From: an uncultured Clostridia bacterium
GTDB taxonomy: Bacteria > Bacillota > Clostridia > Oscillospirales > Ruminococcaceae
Assembly (NCBI GenBank): GCA_947089135.1
Contig: CAMUJF010000008.1
Coordinates: 44,213 to 108,212 of the forward strand
Reading direction: 5' to 3'
Length of the DNA stretch: 64,000 nucleotides
The position numbers and the translations under genes were made by a program. Shown piece by piece: positions 41,327 to 49,381 of the stretch. The notes beneath the pieces were generated by a model that ran no database searches, was not told where the DNA came from, and saw only the letters and a program-made list of their open reading frames with translations. Numbering within the stretch: the stretch's first letter is position 1; each line of letters begins with the position of its first letter.

Positions 41327-42583
41327 CTAAAGCTCATAACGGATAACTCCGTCCGAGATAGTCATAATATTTCTGCCCTTGAGCCTTTCGCCCTTGAACA
41401 CCGTGTTATGGGACTTCGACCGCAACTTGTCGGGTTCGACCGTCCACTCCATATCAAGATCGATTACCGCAAGATCGGCTTTCGCGCCCTTTTCGATATG
41501 CGTAACGGGTACTCCCAGAAGCTTTCTCGGAGCCACCGACATAAGTCCCGCAATTCTTATAAGCGGAAGCTTTTTCGTATGGAAAAGCTTTGTAAGCATT
41601 ACCGCAAGGGACGTTTCCAGACCCACAACTCCGTTGGGAGCTTTTTCAAAGTCCGCCTTTTCCTCCGCGGCATGGGGAGCGTGGTCTGTAACTATGCAGT
41701 CTATCGTGCCGTCGATAACCGCTTCAAGAACAGCCTGCCTGTCCTCCTCGGTGCGTAGGGGAGGATTCATTCTGTAGTCAGCGTCACGGGACAGAACCTT
41801 TTCCTCGGTATACGTAAAATAATGAGGACAAGTCTCGCAGGTGACTTTTACCCCGCGTTTTTTCGCGTCGCGGATAAGTCCCACGCTGCCCTTTGTGGAA
41901 ACATGACAAATGTGGATATGCGCTCCGCATGAGTCCGCCAAAGCTATCTCACGGGCGGTAACACTGTCCTCGGAGGCTCTGTCCATGCCCGTTACTCCCA
42001 GCTTTTCGGAAGCCTCGCCCTTGTTGACTATACCGCCGTTTATGATACTCAGATCCTCACAGTGGGAAGCCACAAGCAAGCCGTTTTCCACTGATTCCTC
42101 CAAAGCACGGCGCATAAGCTCGCCGTTCGCAACAGGTCTGCCGTCATCGGAAATTATCTTCACGCCAAGCTTTGTCCAGTCGTAAAGCTCAGTACCCTTC
42201 ATACCCTTGGTTATGCAGCCTGCGGGATAAACGTCAACGCCGGCGTCCTTAGCCTTTTCAAGTATATACTGCACCGTCTCCGCGCTGTCTATAGGAGGGT
42301 TTGTATTGGGCATACAAACAACGCCCGTAACTCCCCCCGCCAGAGCCGCGGCGCAGCCCGTGAGAATGTCTTCCTTATGAGTCTGACCCGGATCGCGGAA
42401 ATGTACGTGCATATCGAACAGTCCGGGAAGCACGATAAGCCTTCTGCCGCCGTCAATAATTCTGTCCGCCACGCGGGAAATATTTTTTCCTATCGACATG
42501 ATCTTGCCGTTGTCAATAAATATGTCGCAAAAAAAGTCCTTCATGTCGTCCACAGCTCTTACATTTTTTAACAGAATGCTCAT
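41327..42583 (-). CDS. pyrC: Dihydroorotase
   Basis: 418 residues of the class I type. Zinc-site motif DMHVHFRDPGQTHKED, further His in ASHCEDLS and HICHVST, and the catalytic Asp in VTDHAPH. It closes carbamoyl aspartate to dihydroorotate. The start codon overlaps the pyrR stop, so the two are translationally coupled. Confidence 0.95.
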   Translation of the reverse strand: MSILLKNVRAVDDMKDFFCDIFIDNGKIMSIGKNISRVADRIIDGGRRLIVLPGLFDMHVHFRDPGQTHKEDILTGCAAALAGGVTGVVCMPNTNPPIDSAETVQYILEKAKDAGVDVYPAGCITKGMKGTELYDWTKLGVKIISDDGRPVANGELMRRALEESVENGLLVASHCEDLSIINGGIVNKGEASEKLGVTGMDRASEDSVTAREIALADSCGAHIHICHVSTKGSVGLIRDAKKRGVKVTCETCPHYFTYTEEKVLSRDADYRMNPPLRTEEDRQAVLEAVIDGTIDCIVTDHAPHAAEEKADFEKAPNGVVGLETSLAVMLTKLFHTKKLPLIRIAGLMSVAPRKLLGVPVTHIEKGAKADLAVIDLDMEWTVEPDKLRSKSHNTVFKGERLKGRNIMTISDGVIRYEL

Positions 42584-43128
42584 TACCGATCCTCCCGTTC
42601 CAAAATAACTACCATATCGCTTCCGTCTATCTCCCTTACCATGACCCGAACCGCCTCGTCCCTTGAAGTTGGAACGTTTTTGCCAACATAATCGGGACGT
42701 ATCGGCAGTTCTCTGTGACCTCTGTCAACCAAAGCCGCAAGCTGAATGCTGCGCGGTCTGCCCCGCTTTGTAACCGCGTCCATGGCAGCACGTGCGCTTC
42801 GTCCGGTAAAAATAACGTCGTCCACAATTACTACCCGCTTATCCCTCACGTCAAAGGGAATATCGGTTCTGTCCTCCCCTCCGGAGGCTCTGCCGTCGTC
42901 ACGGTAATCGGTGATGTCAAGGATACCGGTTTCGGGAGCAAATCCCTCCAACTCGCCCAGCTTGTCGGAAATGCGCTTTGCCAGATATGCGCCGCGTGAA
43001 AGCACACCGATAAAGCATATCCCCTCCGCGCCCTTGTTGCGCTCCAGTATTTCGTATGATATCCTTGCTATCGCCCTTGTCATGGCGTTTTCGTCCATTA
43101 TGACCTTTTTGTCCTGTTTATTCTGCAC
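42583..43128 (-). CDS. pyrR: PyrR, UMP-sensing RNA-binding attenuation regulator
   Basis: 181 residues from GTG 43128, behind GGAGGC; the ATG frame at 43194 would run through the terminator hairpin. PRPP-binding motif VVIVDDVIFTGRSARAA and the family signatures LSRGAYLAKRI and ALVDRGHRELPI. In Firmicutes PyrR binds pyr mRNA when UMP is high and promotes termination; it also has weak uracil phosphoribosyltransferase activity. Its own leader carries the expected binding loop and terminator. Confidence 0.95.
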   Translation of the reverse strand: MQNKQDKKVIMDENAMTRAIARISYEILERNKGAEGICFIGVLSRGAYLAKRISDKLGELEGFAPETGILDITDYRDDGRASGGEDRTDIPFDVRDKRVVIVDDVIFTGRSARAAMDAVTKRGRPRSIQLAALVDRGHRELPIRPDYVGKNVPTSRDEAVRVMVREIDGSDMVVILEREDR

Positions 43129-43140
43129 AGCCCCGCCTCC

Positions 43141-43310
43141 AAACAAAAAGCCTGTCCGCAAGCGCAGACAGGCTAAAAGCTTACAATATTCCAATCACAG
43201 CGAAACGCGTACGCCGATACCTCTCGGCACACAGCGAACCCCGCCGTAAAAATCATAAATATAAGCGACTGCCTTGCCGATCTCACGGGATCAACTTAAA
43301 GGTTGTCCAA
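43141..43310 (-). promoter_or_regulatory. PyrR-dependent attenuator leader
   Basis: On the minus strand the PyrR-binding loop GATCCCGTGAGATC (plus 43279-43292) lies about 30 bases into the RNA, matching UCCnGnGAGR-type sites. The terminator AGCCTGTC / GACAGGCT (plus 43167-43174 and 43149-43156) with TTTTTGTTT follows and ends just before the pyrR ribosome site. An antiterminator can form from the middle section. Confidence 0.9.
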
Positions 43311-43319
43311 ACTTATATA

Positions 43320-43348
43320 AGTATACCATATTAAGGCTGTTATGTCAA
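43320..43348 (-). promoter_or_regulatory. Promoter of the pyr operon
   Basis: On the minus strand TTGACA (43343-43348) and TATACT (43320-43325), spacer 17 bp; start near 43313. Confidence 0.85.
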
Positions 43349-43389
43349 TAGCTTTGCGGCAATATTTTATCCTCAAAAAACCGGAATAT

Positions 43390-44325
43390 TTATTTCTCGC
43401 CGTTTGTATCGTCACCGCCGTCCTCGGCGTTTTTATCGCTTCTTGACCTGCTCAGGGAAATACGGCTGTTCAGGCGTTTTCTGAGGGTCTCCATTGACTC
43501 CGAATAAGATATAGACCGCATATGCGGGAACGCTTTAAGCAAACGCTCCACCGAACGGTCGCGCAGATTCACAAGTCCCTCGTAACGTTCCTTCCATTCG
43601 CCGATCTTGAAATCCGCCGCGCTGACTATCCTTTCGTAACGCTGCTTCAAAGCCTGAGTCTTAGCGTCTCTTGCCTCAATAAATTTATCGTATTTTTCCT
43701 TGACGTCAAGAGTTTCGTGCGAAAGGTTCTCGCCTATCTTGACCGCGCTCATGAGCATTATCTTGGAAATTTCGTCGATCTGTTTCAGACGGTTGTTGAG
43801 CTTGTTTACCGCGCATATTGACGATATCAGGTCTATAACGATAAGCACAGACCAGATCGCTATAAGCGCAAGCCCCAGCTTTACCGGAATACGGTCTACC
43901 ACCTTTTCCACCATGGGGTGGACTATCCTTACAACGATAACGCAGCCAAGTCCCCAAAGAATGGAAATCTCAGGGCAGATATAACCCTTAAAGTTAAACT
44001 TTTTATTGGAATAATCCCACCACCTTGCGCCGAAAAGCTTTTCCATACCCAGACCGATAAGCAGTTCAAATACAGTACACAAAGTCATAGACGCAAAAAA
44101 CAGCAGCAAAAAAGTATGTTCGATAGGTCTGAAAAAAATGACTACCATAAGCACGCCGAAGCCGTAAATAGGACATATGGGCATATTCAGAAAGCCGCGG
44201 TTCTGATATTCGCCGGTCTCCAGCGTCATATCGCAGACTTCTATGCACCAGCCGATAAACGACCAGAAAATAAACATATGAAACATCTGATACAGACTGT
44301 ATTCAAGAAACGGTATAGTTTCCAC
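43390..44325 (-). CDS. Membrane protein, putative ABC_trans_CmpB family (PF06541)
   Basis: 311 residues from GTG 44325, preceded by GGAGGG at 5 bases; a TTG at 44361 lacks a site. N-terminal half has about six helices and the family block FIGWCIEVCDM, NRGFLNMPICPIYGFG and GLGMEKLFGARWWDYS. The C-terminal half (about 190-300) is a charged coiled coil, then a basic RSRSDKNAEDGG tail. The family is named for supposed transport roles but no substrate is known; the coiled coil may tether a partner. Confidence 0.75.
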   Translation of the reverse strand: METIPFLEYSLYQMFHMFIFWSFIGWCIEVCDMTLETGEYQNRGFLNMPICPIYGFGVLMVVIFFRPIEHTFLLLFFASMTLCTVFELLIGLGMEKLFGARWWDYSNKKFNFKGYICPEISILWGLGCVIVVRIVHPMVEKVVDRIPVKLGLALIAIWSVLIVIDLISSICAVNKLNNRLKQIDEISKIMLMSAVKIGENLSHETLDVKEKYDKFIEARDAKTQALKQRYERIVSAADFKIGEWKERYEGLVNLRDRSVERLLKAFPHMRSISYSESMETLRKRLNSRISLSRSRSDKNAEDGGDDTNGEK

Positions 44326-44591
44326 AAAATCCCTCCAAGGTTTATCAGCGCTATAAGTCAAGCATTCAAATACCCACGTTGTATATTATACCACATATAA
44401 TATGCTTGTCAATACATTTTGAAATTTGTTACAATTCTGCAATATTTCTTTCGACTGCCTTTCAGTTTGCCCTCCTGTGCGTTCCGATCCGAAATTACAA
44501 ATAAGCAATAGAAAATCCTGAGAAAAGCAAAAGAGCGGGAACGGCATAGAACCGCCCCCGCTGAACATTGTCTTTCGGTAATTACAACCGA

Positions 44592-45314
44592 TTATTTTAT
44601 TAAGAATGAAACTGCGGCATCAAACCACTGCGGAAACTGATCGCCGTATATCTCGTAAAGCTGTTCGTACTGTTCGGGAGAAACCTGCTTTAAGTACTGC
44701 ATAAGCTCCGCACCGTTAGTCAGAAGCATAACTACCACAAATGCAAGCAAAGCGATCGGTATGGCAAGTCCTACCGCCGAGGTTATTATACCTGCCGTAG
44801 ACAGCCCTTTTCCCACGGGAAGCCTCTTGCACTTGAAAACTATGCCGAGGATAATACCTATTATAGGCATAAGAAAAAGAAACGGAAATGCGAACATAAA
44901 TAATCCCGAACATATGGAAATTATCCCCAGCACAAGAGAAGCCACCGCCATACCCGTGGACTGCTGCGGCTGATAGGGAGCGCCGTAGCCGTACCTCTGA
45001 TTTGCTGTGTATCCCTGCGGAGGAACATACCCTCCCTGCGGGATATTCTGCTGATTATAATTGTAGCCGCCCTGCGCGCCGTAAGGATTCTGACTGTTTT
45101 GACCGTTTTGAGGAGGCAGATCGTACTGCTGCTGATTCTGAGCGTATTGCTGACCCTGAACAGGCTGCTGATTATAGGGATCATAGTTCTGCGGCTGTTG
45201 GTACTGCTGAGGCTGCTGTTCCTGCTGCCCTTGCATACCTTGCTGCACATATGGATTTGCGGAGCTTTCGCCGCTCTTTTCCTCATTAAAAGGATTATTG
45301 TTAAATTCGTCCAT
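44592..45314 (-). CDS. DUF4190-type membrane protein with Gln/Asn/Tyr-rich tail
   Basis: 240 residues. Residues 1 to about 120 are low complexity, dominated by Gln, Asn, Tyr, Pro and Gly (QQPQQYQQPQNYDPYNQQ). Then two helices (MAVASLVLGIISICSG and a later AVGLAIPIALLAFVVVMLL) with a GIVFKCKR loop form the DUF4190 unit, and a short extracytoplasmic tail follows. The cytoplasmic tail has prion-like composition. Function unknown. Confidence 0.75.
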   Translation of the reverse strand: MDEFNNNPFNEEKSGESSANPYVQQGMQGQQEQQPQQYQQPQNYDPYNQQPVQGQQYAQNQQQYDLPPQNGQNSQNPYGAQGGYNYNQQNIPQGGYVPPQGYTANQRYGYGAPYQPQQSTGMAVASLVLGIISICSGLFMFAFPFLFLMPIIGIILGIVFKCKRLPVGKGLSTAGIITSAVGLAIPIALLAFVVVMLLTNGAELMQYLKQVSPEQYEQLYEIYGDQFPQWFDAAVSFLIK

Positions 45315-45403
45315 AAAAATATGCTCCTTTGTAAAAAATATATTAACTTAATTATACATAAATATTTTACAAAATGCAAGTCTTTTTGTAAAAAAATCCC
45401 CTA

Positions 45404-46672
45404 TTATTTTGAAATAACAAGCCTCGATTTGCACTTTTCGTAAAGGTACTCTGCGGCAAACTGTATCTTTGTGGCGTTGAAGCCTTTTTCAAGCGGATAG
45501 ATAAAATAGGTGTTGTCAAGGGTGGACAGGGTAACGCACTGTCCCTTTCCCCTGTAGTCGTACTCGGTGTGGATAGACGTCATGGTAAGGGGCACAAAGG
45601 AAAGCGTTTTTTCCTCTTTATCGCCGTAGTCCTTGAATATCAGCTTAAAGCCGTCTTCATTATGGATAAGCCTGCCATATCCAAGGTCTATAAAGTTCAC
45701 CGCATTGGGCAGCGACTCTATCTTCACGCGCATATCCAGACCGTATGCGCCGCTGTCTATTTCCTTTTTAACGCACTCCCGCTCCCACTCGTACCAGTCC
45801 GGAATGTGGGAAAAGCCGTCCTCCGAGCCGTCGGGACGAACCATTCTGCCGTATTCGGTCATGATACGCTTTTCGCCGCATTTTCCGCAGGATATCTCCG
45901 CTCCGCTTGTATGCATTTCAAACTCCGCGCCGCAGTCGGGACACCTATAGAGCGGCATTTCTATGCCCTCAGCGCGTTTTGGGTATGTTACCGCAATTTT
46001 CGTTTGGAACTGATATGCATATTCGTCGTAGCTCAAAAACTCCGCTATCTTTGCGTTTATCTCGTCAACGGAGGCTTTTTTCAATTCTTCACGGCTGTAA
46101 ATTTGGGTTATAGTCGCGTCAAGGAGTACCTCTTTCCGCTTTGTCAGGTTCCATATTGGGGACTGCAAATAGTTCCCGCGCATATTTAAAGTGACCAGCG
46201 GAACGTCAAGGTATTTGGCAAGCTTTCCCACCGATTCAGGCAGCGCGGAGCTTGTTCCAACGTTGGCGTACCGCGCTTCGGGGTACAGAACAAGTATCCC
46301 CTTACGCTCCATTACCTTTTTGATATTTTTTATCAAAGCTATGTCGTTAACAAATTTCCGTGTACCCAGACAGCCCGCCTGACGGTAAAGCCACTCGCCG
46401 TAATTTTCAAAGCCCTCCAGCTCGGAAACATAGTTCGCCCTGTAAGGAAAAACTGTTAGCGGTGAAACTATAAAGTCCATAAAGGCGTGATGTGTACCCA
46501 AAACCAGAAACGGAGGCTTCAGGCCTTTCATATTAACGCGGTTTATCCGCAGCTTTGAACGCGCGGTTATGACCTTGCACAAAAGCCATATGGCAGGCAT
46601 GAAAAACAGATTCTGCTTCGGAGGCACGCGGTAACGGTCAAAAGGCGTAAGAACAGGTTTTTTGTTCTTCAT
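45404..46672 (-). CDS. Acyltransferase (PlsC-like) with zinc ribbon
   Basis: 422 residues. Acyltransferase block I LGTHHAFMDF (HX4D), block III-like LYPEARYANVG and a later FVPLTM strand show the glycerophosphate acyltransferase fold. A four-Cys zinc ribbon CPDCGAEF...CGKCGEKR sits around residues 240-275, which is not part of standard PlsC, and a further ~140-residue domain follows. It probably acylates lysophosphatidate or a related lipid at the membrane. Two bases separate it from the permease gene. Confidence 0.8.
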   Translation of the reverse strand: MKNKKPVLTPFDRYRVPPKQNLFFMPAIWLLCKVITARSKLRINRVNMKGLKPPFLVLGTHHAFMDFIVSPLTVFPYRANYVSELEGFENYGEWLYRQAGCLGTRKFVNDIALIKNIKKVMERKGILVLYPEARYANVGTSSALPESVGKLAKYLDVPLVTLNMRGNYLQSPIWNLTKRKEVLLDATITQIYSREELKKASVDEINAKIAEFLSYDEYAYQFQTKIAVTYPKRAEGIEMPLYRCPDCGAEFEMHTSGAEISCGKCGEKRIMTEYGRMVRPDGSEDGFSHIPDWYEWERECVKKEIDSGAYGLDMRVKIESLPNAVNFIDLGYGRLIHNEDGFKLIFKDYGDKEEKTLSFVPLTMTSIHTEYDYRGKGQCVTLSTLDNTYFIYPLEKGFNATKIQFAAEYLYEKCKSRLVISK

Positions 46673-46673
46673 G

Positions 46674-48116
46674 TCAGCACCTGCTTTCGGTGACGTTAAG
46701 CCTGTCAGCTAAAAGATATTTTCTCACAGGCGGTACAAAACTTAAAAGCAGATACAGCAGACCTGTTCCCAAAAAGGAAAATCCCGTTGGAGTAAGCCTG
46801 AAAAGAGTCATGTTGTGTATCTCTCCCGTTACTGGATTATACACCAGCAGGGACATCGCCACTCCTGCGGCGACGCAGAGCAAGCCAACCCAATTTATAC
46901 CGCAAGTATAATTGTAGGCATTATATCCATTCAGTCCAAATGCGGAACGCAAATCAAGCTTTTGCTTTCTGACAAAGAAGAAGTCCGTGAAAAGCAAAGC
47001 CGCAAGCGGAGCGTATATGCACGCGCTTATTGTCAGGAAAGAACCGAAGTACTCCACTATCTTTCCCCATACGCAAAGCAGCCCTGCGTACAGCGCAAGA
47101 ATGATTATCAGGGTACGGTAATCGGCGCGCTTGAACGAGGATTTGAGCATTACTCCGTAGATATAGGAACCTACAGCCTGGGTGCCGATGTTGGCAAAAG
47201 CCACCAGCAGCAGCGAGCTTAACGCAAGCGCGGGAACGGAAAGAGCCGCAAGCATAAGGGTAGGGTCGTCGATCATTTCTCCCGTGACATACTGCATTGC
47301 TATCGCCATTACAGCTCCGACCACAACGAAAAACGAACCTGAAACTCCCTGTCCGATAACGCCCGCCCAAAAGCCGGCATTTTCCTTTTTGACCAGTCTT
47401 GGAACCTCTCCCATTCCTCCGACGAGGGTTATAACAAAAGCAAAATTCGCCTCTATGGAAATTATGTACGGTATAATACTGTCCGTATACTCGCTGACGT
47501 TCGGCTTATAGTTCCATATAACGTCAAATGGTACTTTCGTAAAACCGATTATCACCACAAGTCCGCCTAAAGCCAGCAGCAGCGGAACAAGTATCCGCGT
47601 AGTGTGAGTTATCGCTCCGATACCTTTGTAGGCAATGGCTGTACCTATCGCGACGCAGAGCAGCCTAAGTATGAGCGGGGCAAAATCGGGAAGAGTTACT
47701 CCGAAAAGAGCGGCAAGATTTCCCATTGAGGAGGCGAAAAGGTCAGCACAAACCGCGTACCACGGAAAATTTATAAGAATTATAACAATTGTCATGACGG
47801 TAACGCCTTTATGTCCGAAAACGGATTTGAGCCATATCCAGACGTCGATTCCGTACCGCACGGAAAGTATTACAGGAAGCTGATATATGGCAAGCATAAG
47901 TATAGCTCCCGCAAACGCGCCTATGAGAAGCTGTTTGAAGCCCACCAGAGTGGCAAGGTACGAGCCTTGAGTATAGCTCCATGTTGCAATGCAGTACCCC
48001 GACAGTATCAGCACCGCGTCCAGAAAGCCGTAAAGCTTTTCCTTGTTGAGCACCGGCGCAATTCCGAACAGGGCTTCTTTTTCTACCTGTTCGTTCACGT
48101 TAACATTTTCTTTCAT
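46674..48116 (-). CDS. NCS1-type nucleobase/cation symporter
   Basis: 480 residues from ATG 48116 (GGGG nine bases upstream). Twelve predicted helices with NCS1 features: SGYCIATWSYTQGSYLAT in helix 1, SVRYGIDVWIWLKSVFG, and WNYKPN in the middle. NCS1 transporters import cytosine, allantoin, hydantoins or related compounds with H+ or Na+. Its ATG overlaps the stop of a 59-codon membrane-protein gene, suggesting a two-subunit transporter. Confidence 0.82.
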   Translation of the reverse strand: MKENVNVNEQVEKEALFGIAPVLNKEKLYGFLDAVLILSGYCIATWSYTQGSYLATLVGFKQLLIGAFAGAILMLAIYQLPVILSVRYGIDVWIWLKSVFGHKGVTVMTIVIILINFPWYAVCADLFASSMGNLAALFGVTLPDFAPLILRLLCVAIGTAIAYKGIGAITHTTRILVPLLLALGGLVVIIGFTKVPFDVIWNYKPNVSEYTDSIIPYIISIEANFAFVITLVGGMGEVPRLVKKENAGFWAGVIGQGVSGSFFVVVGAVMAIAMQYVTGEMIDDPTLMLAALSVPALALSSLLLVAFANIGTQAVGSYIYGVMLKSSFKRADYRTLIIILALYAGLLCVWGKIVEYFGSFLTISACIYAPLAALLFTDFFFVRKQKLDLRSAFGLNGYNAYNYTCGINWVGLLCVAAGVAMSLLVYNPVTGEIHNMTLFRLTPTGFSFLGTGLLYLLLSFVPPVRKYLLADRLNVTESRC

Positions 48117-48292
48117 TGCAGACAGCCCCCCGCAATTATCAGTATCAGGCATACCGCGCATACAACTGCAAGAATTATATAGTCCCTTTTACCGAAACGC
48201 TTCGGAAATTCATAATCCTCGGATTCCATTTCCGATATGCGTTTTTCGATCTCCACGGCAAGCTTTTTATCATATTCGTTTGGTTTCGGCAT
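48113..48292 (-). CDS. 59-residue membrane protein coupled to the NCS1 transporter
   Basis: AAAGGGGG lies nine bases before the ATG at 48292. The protein has a charged cytoplasmic head (MPKPNEYDKKLAVEIEKRI, then FPKRFGKRD) and one C-terminal helix YIILAVVCAVCLILIIAGG. Its TGA overlaps the transporter ATG (ATGA). It is first in the transcript behind a consensus promoter. The arrangement recalls small accessory subunits of sodium:solute symporters; the role here is inferred. Confidence 0.75.
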   Translation of the reverse strand: MPKPNEYDKKLAVEIEKRISEMESEDYEFPKRFGKRDYIILAVVCAVCLILIIAGGCLQ

Positions 48293-48316
48293 AGTAAAGT
48301 TCCCCCTTTAGTATAT

Positions 48317-48345
48317 ATTATACATCATATAATATTGCTTGTCAA
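48317..48345 (-). promoter_or_regulatory. Promoter of the NCS1 operon
   Basis: On the minus strand TTGACA (48340-48345) and TATAAT (48317-48322), spacer 17 bp. Confidence 0.85.
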
Positions 48346-48424
48346 TAGCATTTGGACTTTTTCGGTGTTTTCCTCTGCAGTACTGCAGTGCTGCAATAAT
48401 ATTTTCCGCAGGTAAAATTTGTAC

Positions 48425-48453
48425 TTTACAAAACGTTTTTTTTGGTGTATAAT
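48425..48453 (+). promoter_or_regulatory. Promoter of the cyclophilin gene
   Basis: TTTACA at 48425-48430 and TATAAT at 48448-48453, spacer 17 bp. Confidence 0.7.
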
Positions 48454-48500
48454 AATAAGGTATATTGCTATATCAAAATCTGTTTAAAAAAGGAATGATC

Positions 48501-49283
48501 ATGTTTATGAACATTAAAAAAATAATCTCATTACTGGCTGCCGCGTCAGTATCAGCTTTTGTTTTGGCAGGCTGCAAGGGTACGCCTGACAGCGGCAGCA
48601 CCGCTGTCACCGACCAAAACGGAAATGTTGACGCGAGCACAGTGCAGTGGCTTCCCGACGTGGAGATACACAACTTCAATATGCCCGAGCCGGGCGAAAA
48701 GATAGCGGTCATCACCGTTAAGGACATGGGCGAGATAAAGATCAAGCTTTTCCCCGATGACGCTCCCAAAGGCGTTGAAAACTTTATCGGACTTGCTGAA
48801 ATGGGATATTATGACGAGTTGATCTTCCACAGAGTCATACCTAACTTTATGAATCAGGGCGGAGACCCCAAGGGCAACGGCACAGGCGGCAAATCCATCT
48901 GGGGTGAAAAGTTTGAAGGCGGTACTTCCGAAAATCTGTACCACTTTACCGGCGCGGTGGCTTACGCAAATTCCGGCGCTACAAGCACCAACGGAAGCCA
49001 GTTTTATATTGTAAATACTCCCGACGGCTATATGCAGAATACCTGCGAGGAGCTTTACGCTGCCGATTCCACTCAGTACAACTGGCCCGCGAACGTTGCC
49101 GCAAAGTACGGCGAAGTGGGCGGAGTTCCTTTCCTTGACGGAGGCTACACAGTATTCGGACAGGTTTTCGAGGGCATGGACGTTGTGCGCAAGATAGCCG
49201 AAGTCGAAACAAATCCCGAAAACGACAAGCCTCTTACACAGGTTATGATGGAAAGCGTGCGCATCGAGGAATATCAGGGCTGA
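48501..49283 (+). CDS. Lipoprotein cyclophilin-type peptidyl-prolyl isomerase
   Basis: 260 residues from ATG 48501, with AAGGA six bases upstream. Lipobox FVLAGC ends the signal. After a short linker the cyclophilin domain shows FHRVIPNFMNQGGDPKGNGTGG (active-site Arg and Gln region) and NGSQFYIV; a loop insertion around YAADSTQYNWPAN is present. It would speed prolyl isomerisation in exported proteins at the outer membrane face. Confidence 0.92.
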   Translation: MFMNIKKIISLLAAASVSAFVLAGCKGTPDSGSTAVTDQNGNVDASTVQWLPDVEIHNFNMPEPGEKIAVITVKDMGEIKIKLFPDDAPKGVENFIGLAEMGYYDELIFHRVIPNFMNQGGDPKGNGTGGKSIWGEKFEGGTSENLYHFTGAVAYANSGATSTNGSQFYIVNTPDGYMQNTCEELYAADSTQYNWPANVAAKYGEVGGVPFLDGGYTVFGQVFEGMDVVRKIAEVETNPENDKPLTQVMMESVRIEEYQG

Positions 49284-49381
49284 AGAGAAAAATAAGCCGG
49301 AGACCTTGTTTCCGCATTAAAATAATAAGGTATCCGTCAAAAACGGCGGATACCTAAATTTGGGGAAAAGGAATGTTTGAA

